64,000 nt of DNA from Gaeumannomyces sp. JS-464 (taxonomy: Eukaryota > Ascomycota > Sordariomycetes > Magnaporthales > Magnaporthaceae): the NCBI GenBank assembly GCA_002197995.1, contig NGZR01000003.1, forward strand, positions 6,634,001 to 6,698,000, in the 5' to 3' direction. Shown in pieces: positions 55,224 to 64,000 of this stretch (position 1 is its first letter; the number at the start of each line of letters is the position of its first letter). Under the pieces are notes generated by a model. The model saw only the letters and a list, made by a program, of their open reading frames with translations, did not search any database and was not told where the DNA came from. A program made the position numbers and the translations under genes.

Positions 55224-58200
55224 ATGGAGGACCTCTCCCGATCTGAGTACCCGGCTATGCTGGTAAGCTCCTCCACGCTCCATCCTGGCCTCGCGGCTGC
55301 CCGCGTCGAGCTAACCGTTGTTTACCTCGCCACCAGGCACACCTGCAGCCGTCGCAAGCAACCCAAGCCCTGGTCGATCGAGTAAAACGAATCAACAAGA
55401 TCAACAACGAAGTCGCCGACTGGCTCCAGGTAATGACATCCGCCAACTCCCCCTGCGACGGGAACTGGCCCGACGGCTAAACGATTACGGGTTGCTGCAG
55501 GAACGCCACAGAGTCGAAGAGCAATATGTCGCTGGTCTGCGCAAGCTCATGGCCTTCAAGGTGCCCAACGGCGCATCCGAGCTCGGGTACGGTCAAGCAA
55601 GCTTTTTACAGACGAATCGCGACCCAAGAAGCTAACGGGGTGTGCCCCTCGCACCAAACAGGGTCTTCCAGTTGCCATGGGATAAGGTCATCCAGTCGGT
55701 CGAGGCGATAGCATCCTCTCACCAGATGTACGGCGATGCGCGTCGCAAAGGACGTCGAGCAGCCGCTGCGCAGCTTCCATACCCGGAAGGAGGTGGTGGG
55801 GATGCAGACTTTCATTTCCAACCTGCAGGGCATGGCCAAGGAACTCGACGACGCCCAGCATGCCGCCGACAAGCAGAACAAGAAGGCCGGCAAGGTCAGC
55901 GCCCAAAAGCTCGACGCTGCCAACTCTAGGCTCGAGAACGCGACCCAGCAGTGGGAGGCCCAGGCCCCTTCATCTTCGAGTCTCTACAAGCCCTCGACGA
56001 GCAGCGGACCAACCACCTGCGCGATGTCCTGACCCAGCTGCAGACCCACGAAGTCGACCAAGCCAGCCGCACCCAGGCCTCGGCCGAGGAGGTCCTCAAC
56101 CTAACGCTGGAGATCAGCACAGCAGCCGAGATAGAGAGCTTCGCCACCGAACGACGGCTGGAAAACCAAAACTCGAGAAGCGGACGGCGGCCCCGGCTAG
56201 GCTGTCAAGCTCCGCCGCTGGCTCGATGATTAGGCCCCAGAGCAGCGCTGGTATTGCCCTGAGGAGAATACGCCTAGCGAGCACTCGGGCGATAGGATCG
56301 AGACGGTGCCCACAGGTTTGTCGTCGGGACTCCTCCGAAAGCTGGCGCGGAGTTTGGTTGTGCTGACTGAGTGCCCTCAGAATCTAAGTTGCGCAGTCGC
56401 ATTGGCACCATGCTTGGTCGGCGTCGCCAGAGCATACACGGCGGCTTTGGTCAGCTGTCACCACAGAAGAATTCCGGGCCTTTCGGCCGTGGTCTTAGCA
56501 GTAGCCATGGCCAGAGGCTGTCGCCGCGTGCCTCAATGCACAACCTGCCCGATACCAATCGTCTGTCGTCGCTTGTCGAGTCGCCGAATTCCCCAACTAT
56601 CCCGAGTGTCCCGCCTTTGCCAGAGACCAAGGCAAACGGCGTGACTCCCGCCGCCGGTGCGGATGCCTCCGAAAAACCGACAGACAATGGCGCAGCCCCG
56701 ACCGAAAACACGCCCGCTCCTCTTACTAATGGCGAGGTAGACGAAATCTTTGGTGCGGCCCCAGGGCAGTCTACGGGCCAGATGATGGGCAACGAGGGCG
56801 GGGCGCAGGGTGGCAAGGACTCGGAAGGGTATACAGTCCCGGCCGCCATGAACGATCCCATATCCCAAGCCCAAAAGGAGGCTGCGGCGAGCGGGGAGGA
56901 GCCAGACCAGTTCTTCAGACTCAACATTCAGAAGGAGCCTGTGGCGGAGGAGGACGCAGACGCTCAGAAGGCGGCCATCTCCAGCGTTACCAACACGCTC
57001 TCGGCCTCTATGCCTTCACGCAAGGGCGGCACCGTCCGCGGGCGGAGGGATGTGCGCAACACGATATACATGCCGATGCCGACGCAGGCACCGCTCGAGC
57101 CTATCCAGAGCCCCGCCGAGAACAGCGCGATTCCGCCCTCGCCAGCCCTGCCTGCCCACATCGCCAACAAGCCGTCAACGTCCGCCACACTGGCGACCGA
57201 GACCAGCATCGCCGCTACGTCGGACACGCAGTCGGTCCGCTCCGCTACTTCCCTGGGAAGTCTCGCCCATATCAAGCATCCAGACATGACGGCGCAGGGC
57301 CTCAACTCCTCCATCATCGAGACAGTGTCGGCTTCTTTCGAGGACGGCGAAATCAAGTCCGTCAAGATTAATGGAGAGATCGCGGTGTCTTATAACAACT
57401 CTTCCGACTTTGCTTCAAGGCGTAAGACTCCTCCACATTTCTCAGGTATTGAACGTCCGCCCACTGACATATCGTTTGTCTGAGCAGATATTGAAACTGT
57501 CCGTATAAATAACTTTCCTCTCCTTGACGTCATCGGGCCCAACCGCATCTTTGTTTCCAACACGGGCCACGCCGACGAGTTCACGCTCGACACTTCCCAC
57601 CTCGCCAAAACCTCTACCGCCTTCACGTACCGACTGCACAGCGAATCGGACGACGGCACTACTCTTGCCTCTCTGTGCCCCCTGATACTTAAGCCTGTAT
57701 GGAAGCCGATGGCCGACAAGAAGCTCGGTCTGCTCCTGCAATATCGCCTGAACCCGGCTGTGCTCCCTGCCTCGTCGGATGGGACCGATGTTGCACCGCT
57801 GCCCCTCACTCTCCACAACCTCGTCTTCGTCGTCACCTATGAGGGCAAGGCCTCGGCTGCCCAGACCAAGCCTGCCGGCACCCACCTGCGGGACAAACAC
57901 CTGATTTACTGGCGGCCTGGCGACGTGACACTCCCCGCCCCTGCGAGCGGCAGCGAGGGTGAGTGGTCCAAGATCGTCTGCCGCATCGCTGGCGCCGAGG
58001 GCGCAGATGTGCAGCCCGGCCACATCGAGGCGCGCTGGGAGTACACGCCCCAGCAAGGCGGAGACGCGCGTGTCTCGATCTCGCGGCTGCTCGAGGACAA
58101 GGGCAAGGGCAAGGCCGTCGAGGAGGCCGAGGTCGAGATGGATCCCTTCTCAGACGACAACCCCGTCAGTCCACGCCCCGACGAAAGGCGCTGGGAGGCC

Positions 58201-58248
58201 GTGCCGCTCGTCAGCAAGATTGTCAGCGGGCGGTACGAGGCGAAATGA
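55224..58248 (+). CDS. SYP1: SYP1-like endocytic adaptor (F-BAR plus mu-homology domain)
   Basis: Muniscin of the FCHo/Syp1 family that marks early endocytic sites and bends the plasma membrane. Exons: 55224-55262, 55337-55429, 55501-55586, 55662-56315, 56381-57421 and 57488-58248. The N-terminal F-BAR coiled coil (QATQALVDRVKRIN, ERHRVEEQYVAGLRKLM, FQLPWDKVIQSVEAI, AKDVEQPLRSFHTRKE) is followed by a long Ser/Pro-rich linker and a C-terminal mu-homology domain (INNFPLLDVIGPNRIFVSN to the stop). Frame breaks by single bases lie at about 55731 (one extra G), about 55967 (one C missing in a C-run) and about 56170 (one base missing after QNQ), with disturbed sequence to 56260. Bridged length is about 890 residues. 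Confidence 0.85.
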
Positions 58249-59329
58249 ATAGGCGGAGGTGTGGTGCTCTAATCGGAGTCAAGGTGTGTCTGATTGCTTA
58301 ATAAGGAGCCGCTGCCGCACGGCTTTTTTTTGGTCCCGAAAGCTTTGAGATGATACGTATTTTGCGACATACCCTGTTTGTATTTGGTTACAACTTGTCA
58401 TTGCTTCGTTCATTTCTCTTTGTTGTTTCCCCCCTCTGCTTCTTTGTGGACGATGCTGCCCTGCTAGTGGCCATCGTTTAGCAACCGTCCTTTTCGTCCA
58501 TGGCCCTGGCAAACTTTTGGTTTATGTCGGGTTTGCGCTATACCCCGGGGAGCAAGATGCGAAAAGAGAGGGGTAGCGCTAGAGCGGTTTGATGACTTCT
58601 TTTTTTCTACTTGGTTATACGTGTGCGCGTGTCTGTACGTGTGTGAGTGCCGAACATAAAAGGGGAGGCTTGCTCGGTTGTCTTGTTAGGGGCGAGCGGT
58701 GGTGTAGCATCGCAAAAAGCAGCACGCCCTCACATATTGACTTTGCCAGTCATTTCCTTAGTGTCCAGTCGGTAGATAGCATATTTTATACCTCTGTCTA
58801 TACCAGGAAGCTGTCATAAATCCGAAAGAGGAGATGGCGGGAGTGAGGCTACAGATGCGCTGAAATCGTGGTGCATTGCAAAAGGACGCCATTCCTCTCT
58901 ACCCGTTTTGTGGTCTGTAGATATTCGCATGAAAACAGCCCACACTAGCGAGGCACGGCGCCCAAATCAAAATACGCACTTCTGATGACGCTGATTGAAA
59001 TGGACCCCCTTGCCCGAACTTATCCTGTAAGGCACCTTTCCTACTTTCCTATTTCTTGTCAAATTTTCCCATTGCGATCTTAATTTTCCCGGTTGTACAG
59101 TTTATACGGAGTGCACCCTTTTATTTGGGGAACGTGAGAAGATAGGAACGGGATGTTTCCGATGGGAAACAACCTAGACTAGAGATAAAAAGGAGACATC
59201 CGACAGGAAATCGGCTAACGATGTGTATCAAGCTATTTACAGCAGTAAATCCATTAGAAGACGAGTAGATGGCAAGACTCGGCCTCGTCAGAAAGGAAAT
59301 CAATCCCCTCCTGCCTAAGCTCCCCCACC
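58249..59329. other. Convergent 3' flanks of SYP1 and MAD1, 1.1 kb
   Basis: No gene. A T-run at 58323-58330 and further A/T-rich stretches are consistent with untranslated ends. Confidence 0.5.
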
Positions 59330-61654
59330 TCAACCCAGCCTCGAAGACTTGGAGTGCTCCTCATAAAACTCAAGCGTCAGAGCAGCCAGGAAACCAGGTA
59401 TGCACCCCTTCTCGCGGACCCAGAAGCGGATCTGGTCATCAATCCTCTGCGCAAACGCGCTCCGTGGCCCGCCACCGACCTTCATGGTGCCCCTCTCACC
59501 GTCAAACACGATGCTGTTCTCGTGCTCGTCCGAGGTCGAGGGGTGGTAGACGCTCTCGACGCGCATCTTGCCGTTGGGGATGAAGGTGACGGTCCACCCC
59601 AGGGTGCTGAAGATGGCCTCCTTGAACTCGCCGCTCTTAGCCGCCCAGACCTCCTTCAGACGCTTGCTCGTCTTGTGCGCCGATGCCGCCTCGGCCTTTG
59701 CGTCCTCGACCTCGCGGCGGGCCGCGTCGAGCGCGCTGAGCGGGACGGTGCGGAACGACGACGCGGCGCCCTTGCGGGTCATGTGCTCGAGCAGCTCGGC
59801 GTTCTCTCGCTCGAGCGCGCGCAGGCGTGACGCCTTGACGGCCTCGTGGTCCGAGGTCGGGTTGGAGCGGAGCGAGAGCACGCGCACGCGCGACGACTCC
59901 TTGGCGGTCGAGAGCTGCGTCTTTGCCACGCGGAGCTCCTTCTCGGCGAGCCGGTGTGTCTTCTGCAGCGCCGCCAGCTCCTCCTGCAGCTTGCGGTTCT
60001 TGCGTGCCAGCTGCCCAAGCTGCTCCGACTGGACGGCAAACGACCCGTGGTTTTCGTCGCTCTCCCGCGGGCGTTTGGTCCCGGCCGCCGCGGCTGGGGA
60101 GGATGCTGAGGATTCGAGAGAGGACAACTCCTGATGCAGGCTGTGCATCTCGGCCTTGTACTTGTCGACAAGGTCTTCGAGCTGCTGGACGCGCTCCGCC
60201 TTTGCTTGGTCGAAGTTCTCGGGTTGGAAGGCGATGTCTTCAGCATCAAAGGTCTTGAGCTGGGCGCGCAAGTACTCGATCTCCTTGACCGCGAGGGTAC
60301 GCTGGCGCTCCAACCGGAGACGGCCCTTGTCTGCCGGGCCCGCCGGTTCCGCGCGGGGTATGGACTTGAGCTTCTCCAGCTCGGCGCTCAGCTCCGCCTT
60401 CTCTTCCTCAAGTTGCCTGATCATCTCCTCCCTTTGGCCTAGCTCGGGCTCCAAGGACCCCAGCTTCTCCGCCAGCGAGGCCGAGTTCAGCCTCTCCTGC
60501 ACCAATGCGCGGGCGACGGCCTCGGGTGAGTCAAGCTCAGACTGGTCGTCGGAAGATATGGCCTCGTTTTGCAGATAGGCAGTCCAGGCGCTCCGCTCGT
60601 CCTCCAGCCTCTGGCGCTGTATCCTCGCCTCTTCGAGCTCGGCCTCCAAGTTGGCGGCGAGCTCGAGCCGGCGCTGCAGCGACCGTTTCTCCTCCTCGAC
60701 GACCTCAACAGCCTTGCGCGCCTGTCGCAAGCGCTTGAGCTCAGTCAGCTGGTCGCGGTTTGTGGCCTCGAGGGCGCGGATGTGCTGGACCTGGTCCGTC
60801 AGCTCGCGCCGAATGACGGCCATGGTCTCGGCATCGCCAGTTTGCGCCTTGAGCCGGAGCACGTCAGCCTCGAGCTGCCCGATGGCGGCGTCTCTCTCGG
60901 CGAGCTGGCTCCTGGCCTTGGCCAGCGCCGCCTCACGCTCCTCAGTCTCTTCGGCCTGCTCGCTCGCCATTCTTTGTGCGTTCTCGGCCTGCTTGCGCAG
61001 CTCCATCGTCTTGCGCTCAGCCATGCGTGCCTCCCCATCACGCGCGGCGCTTAGGTCCTGGAGCTGGTCGCGCAATAACCTGGCCTCCTCCTCTGCCTCG
61101 CGCGCGCGCTTCTCAAGCGCCCTGGCCTTGTCATCCCCATCGGATCTTAGCTTGTCGAGCTCCTCTTGTAGGGCCTCGGCGGACCGGCGGGCTGTGTCGC
61201 GTTCCGCCTCGGCGGCCTGCTTGAGCTTAAAGTCCTCCTCCGCACGGCGGCGGGCGTCACGCAGCTCAGAGTCGTGTTGTAGCCGCAGCATCTCCTTCTC
61301 CTGGTCGTAGGCCGAGACGCGGTAGTTGAGCGCGCCGACCTCGGCCTTGAGCTCCTCAATCCGACGCCGCTGCGTCTCGTACTCCTCGGCGTCCGGGGGC
61401 GCCATGTTCTCTTTGCTGCTTTCCCGGGAAGCGACGTGCTGAGAGGTCGGGTAGTCGCCACCGCCGCCGCCGCCGCTGACGCTTCTTCGGGGCAGCCGAG
61501 CGCCTGGTGCGCTGGGTACGGTGGTCTCGCCCGTTAAAAAGTTATATGTAGGCTGTTGGCTGGATGTGGCTCTTACGGAAGATCCAAACTGTGACGCCGC
61601 CGGCAACGGAGGTGAGAAGAGAGTTAGCCAAAGCGGACCCTGGCCTGGATTCAT
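59330..61654 (-). CDS. MAD1: Spindle assembly checkpoint protein MAD1
   Basis: Coiled-coil protein of the spindle checkpoint that binds Mad2 and sits at the nuclear pore and at unattached kinetochores. One open frame of 774 residues with no break. A short Ser/Gly-rich N-terminus with PTYNFLTGETT is followed by nearly continuous coiled coil (about residues 85-620, rich in Glu, Arg, Ala and Leu). The C-terminal globular domain ends with KEAIFSTLGWTVTFIPNGKMRVESVYHP, the fungal Mad1 C-terminal fold. The start is uncertain: the ATG at 61654 opens the frame, but an upstream ATG at 61722 reads MAEQQ and meets a GTAAGC donor, so a first exon with an intron is possible. Its phase to the TTTGGATC acceptor does not fit without a base change. 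Confidence 0.9.
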   Translation of the reverse strand: MNPGQGPLWLTLFSPPLPAASQFGSSVRATSSQQPTYNFLTGETTVPSAPGARLPRRSVSGGGGGGDYPTSQHVASRESSKENMAPPDAEEYETQRRRIEELKAEVGALNYRVSAYDQEKEMLRLQHDSELRDARRRAEEDFKLKQAAEAERDTARRSAEALQEELDKLRSDGDDKARALEKRAREAEEEARLLRDQLQDLSAARDGEARMAERKTMELRKQAENAQRMASEQAEETEEREAALAKARSQLAERDAAIGQLEADVLRLKAQTGDAETMAVIRRELTDQVQHIRALEATNRDQLTELKRLRQARKAVEVVEEEKRSLQRRLELAANLEAELEEARIQRQRLEDERSAWTAYLQNEAISSDDQSELDSPEAVARALVQERLNSASLAEKLGSLEPELGQREEMIRQLEEEKAELSAELEKLKSIPRAEPAGPADKGRLRLERQRTLAVKEIEYLRAQLKTFDAEDIAFQPENFDQAKAERVQQLEDLVDKYKAEMHSLHQELSSLESSASSPAAAAGTKRPRESDENHGSFAVQSEQLGQLARKNRKLQEELAALQKTHRLAEKELRVAKTQLSTAKESSRVRVLSLRSNPTSDHEAVKASRLRALERENAELLEHMTRKGAASSFRTVPLSALDAARREVEDAKAEAASAHKTSKRLKEVWAAKSGEFKEAIFSTLGWTVTFIPNGKMRVESVYHPSTSDEHENSIVFDGERGTMKVGGGPRSAFAQRIDDQIRFWVREKGCIPGFLAALTLEFYEEHSKSSRLG

Positions 61655-63221
61655 TTACGATTATTTACTGCCGAGAAGTCAGAAGCGGATCCTGGTTTTG
61701 GCTTACCCTGCTGCTCTGCCATGCCTGCGGACGCGGAGGTCCAACAATGCCGGTGCTTGCCCGGAAGCGGCTTGCACTCGAATTTCCAGGCCTGGTCCCC
61801 GCTGCGTCGTCCTCCTGCTGCTTCTGGGGCGTGTGCGCCCTCATCATGGTAGTTGGCGATGAGAAGACGCGTGGTGTCCAGGACTGTCGCGCCATGCTTC
61901 AATTGGCAACTGGCGGAACCTGCCTTCAGTGGTGTGGGCCTGGTGCGTCGGCACGTGACAGGCGGCATGCAACGGTCTGATTCCCTGGTTGGCGGCAGGC
62001 ACAGATGTGGTTCCAACGGCGCGGGCTAACAGGAACTCAAAGTCGACGTCAGTCAGTCGAGGCTGTCCATGTACGGTATATAAAGCACAAACTTGGCAGA
62101 TAGCATGACTTGTATATCTCCCAAATGCCTACCACCTGCGTACTGACAGAGTTGCCTGTTCTTTGTCGGTTTCGGCGATGGGGGGCTGCAAGCGGCTGTC
62201 ATCGGAATGGATCGGCGCACAGGCAGAACTACGTCAGGCCCCAAAACCAGTCTGCATTCGGTAGAACTCGACGCTGCTATTTGATCCGCGCCTTCCCTCG
62301 GTGCCTTCGAAGTAGCCTCTATCGGGTGTCTCTCTGCCTTGCACCACTTTTCCCAAAGGCCTCCACTGTTGCTCCTGGTTGCAGTCATTTATTCATTTCC
62401 CGTAGATCTCGTTCAGTGCTTTGTGCGTAGGTAGGTACGTACATAGAAGGTCGTTGGTTTGTTCCGACTGGCGCGCCAGAGCCCAAAAACCAGAATGGCC
62501 CGTGGTTTAAGCTTTTCTGGCACCACATCGCTGGCTCCAGCAACAACCTGAGTTGGCAGCCCCTCTCCAACTGCAAGTGCCGCTCATGTGCTCCTTCCCG
62601 CAAAGGCGGACACCCGCTGATGCAGATGGAAGTACGCAGGTCGAGCCACCGATGGAAATCTTCTTTCTCTCTCGCGACTATCCCGAGACATGCCTCGCTC
62701 GCTCAAAGTCCTGGGCGGCCGTAGCGTCCTGGGGGGTTCGGCAACTGATCGGTAGGGCCTGTCAGGGGTACAACACCCAGACCCCTGGCGCCTCGCGTCA
62801 CCAGCTCCACTGGCACGCTGCGTCCGCTAGCCCAGCTCGATCCTGCCAAGCTTAGTTTCAGCCGAGCTTGCAATTGACCTCGAGCTCTTTTTCCCACATG
62901 CCGCTTGCATCCTTTGCGACAAACAGCCTCGACAGTGTATAACTCTCACCACACCAACAGGCCCCGGACGCCCTCCTTAGCTGTCGCCCTGGTCTCCTCA
63001 AGGCTTTCGCTTTTTGCGCGCACTCCATAAAGAACGGTGTGGTCGGGCCTCGAGATGCTATCAGTCTTGCGCCGGAAGGTAAGCTTGCCCTCCTGCAACA
63101 TCGCGCGAAGACGTCATCGAGAGCAAATCTGACCCCGTCAACCGCATCACCAGGGCGCCGTCTCCCTTCCACGCGCAAAGACCACGTCGCAAATATCCGC
63201 CGCCGTCCCTTTAAGCGTCTC
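61655..63221. other. Divergent promoter region of MAD1 and TAM41, 1.6 kb
   Basis: Includes a short GTAGGTAGGTAC-type repeat at about 62427-62438, a motif common between genes in this fungal group. No gene is recognised. Confidence 0.5.
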
Positions 63222-64000
63222 ATGTTTCCGTAGCCATCCCCTCCTCGATGGGTGGTGCCCACTCCCCGCATCCGCGTCTCGGCCCGCCTCTACTTCAACC
63301 AGCGACAATAAGCAGGCCGACAACCGGGCCGGCCTTTCCGATGCCTCTTCCCAAACCCACCCGCTCACTCGTGAACGAGCAAACACTTGACTGGGAAGAT
63401 AAGGTCGACTACCAGCATGTCGATAAATTCAGCGATCTGCCATACCGGCACCTCGGTTACAACCAGCATATGATCATCAACGCCGAATTCAAAAAGGCGC
63501 TGGGAGACATTGTGAAATCTTTTCAAGCGCCTATTATATATGCGTTTGCGTACGGGTCGGGGGTCTTCCCCCAGTCCAAGCTCTTCGGCCGCGCCCCAAG
63601 CGAGGAGCTCGTCTACTCGGTGCACCCCAATCCCGATCCGGCCATCGTGCGCGCCCAGGGGGAGAAGCCCAAGATGATCGACTTCATCTTTGGAGTGTCG
63701 CATACGCAGCACTGGCACTCTCTCAACATACGGCAAAACCGTCACCACTACAGCGGTATTGCCAGCCTCGGCTCAGGCCTCGTGAGCAGGGTCCAGGATC
63801 GGTACGGGGCGGGCGTCTACTTCAACCCTTACGTTCAAGTCAAGGGCGTCCTCGTTAAGTACGGCGTTGTCAACATCGACACCCTGTGCCGTGACTTGCT
63901 TGAGTGGGACACGCTGTATCTTGCTGGCAGGCTACACAAGCCGGTCAAGATCATCCGAGACAATGCGCGCGTCCGCATTGCCAACCAGACAAACTTACTC
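63222..64000 (+). CDS. TAM41: Mitochondrial CDP-diacylglycerol synthase TAM41 (partial)
   Basis: Peripheral inner-membrane enzyme making CDP-diacylglycerol for cardiolipin synthesis. The body reads from about 63341: WEDKVDYQHVDKFSDLPYRHLGYNQH, nucleotidyltransferase motif FAYGSGVFPQ, then KMIDFIFGVSHTQHWHSLN, RYGAGVYFNPYV and VKYGVVNIDTLCRDLLEWDTLYLAGRLHKPV. It runs open to the window end, so the C-terminal part is missing. The start is not settled: in-frame ATGs lie at 63248 and 63341. However, a second frame (STSDNKQADNRAGLSDASSQTHPLT) looks like the natural mitochondrial N-terminal linker, which suggests a single-base error at about 63375. The targeting presequence is therefore uncertain. 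Confidence 0.85.

Overview
The window is nuclear DNA of a filamentous ascomycete (Pezizomycotina, most likely a Sordariomycete). Genes carry short introns (about 50-150 bp, GTAAGT/GTATGT-type donors, CAG/TAG acceptors). The protein families are fungal: a rhodopsin-domain (SAT4/PTH11-like) membrane protein, a Zn2Cys6 regulator, a NACHT STAND protein, a CVNH lectin, and GH43 plus AbfB. There is also one full-length Pot2-like pogo transposon. A Magnaporthales-type genome would fit the Pot2-like element, but the sequence alone does not prove it.

Layout. 1-11.8 kb: the 3' tip of an unknown gene, CTD-kinase cyclin CTK2, an aldo/keto reductase, a secreted arabinofuranosidase and a rhodopsin-domain membrane protein (minus). 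13.6-22.6 kb: a short-chain dehydrogenase, a palmitoyl-protein thioesterase, a SAM methyltransferase, a secretory-pathway membrane protein, an EXPERA membrane protein (minus) and a cyanovirin-N homologue (minus). 25-39.6 kb is an accessory block: an ankyrin STAND-type gene (minus), a 1,847-bp Pot2-like transposon with TA duplications, a relic of an AAA ATPase, a 10-cysteine secreted protein (minus), a MITE-like inverted-repeat element, a decayed Zn2Cys6 regulator (minus) and an F-box protein (minus). 42.9-52 kb: an NAD(P)-dependent reductase, a GNAT, a two-TM membrane protein (minus), a hydrolase-NACHT STAND protein and an alpha/beta hydrolase (minus). 52.7-64 kb is housekeeping: a Csk1-like kinase (minus), SYP1 (F-BAR plus mu-homology), MAD1 (minus) and TAM41 (cut by the window end).

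Function. The ends hold conserved cell-biology genes: transcription-elongation kinase, CDK regulation, endocytosis, spindle checkpoint and mitochondrial lipid synthesis. The centre mixes plant-wall degradation, membrane reception, self/non-self surveillance candidates and a small secreted protein sitting between mobile elements.

Quality warning. At least twelve otherwise well-conserved genes change frame through single-base gains or losses, many in homopolymers, and some pairs cancel each other. Four G/C homopolymers of 21-32 bases are present. Base-calling or consensus error is the simplest explanation for most breaks, although the transposase and the Zn2Cys6 gene also look truly decayed. 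Gene coordinates below bridge these breaks, and the positions are given. No CRISPR array, rRNA or convincing tRNA gene was seen.
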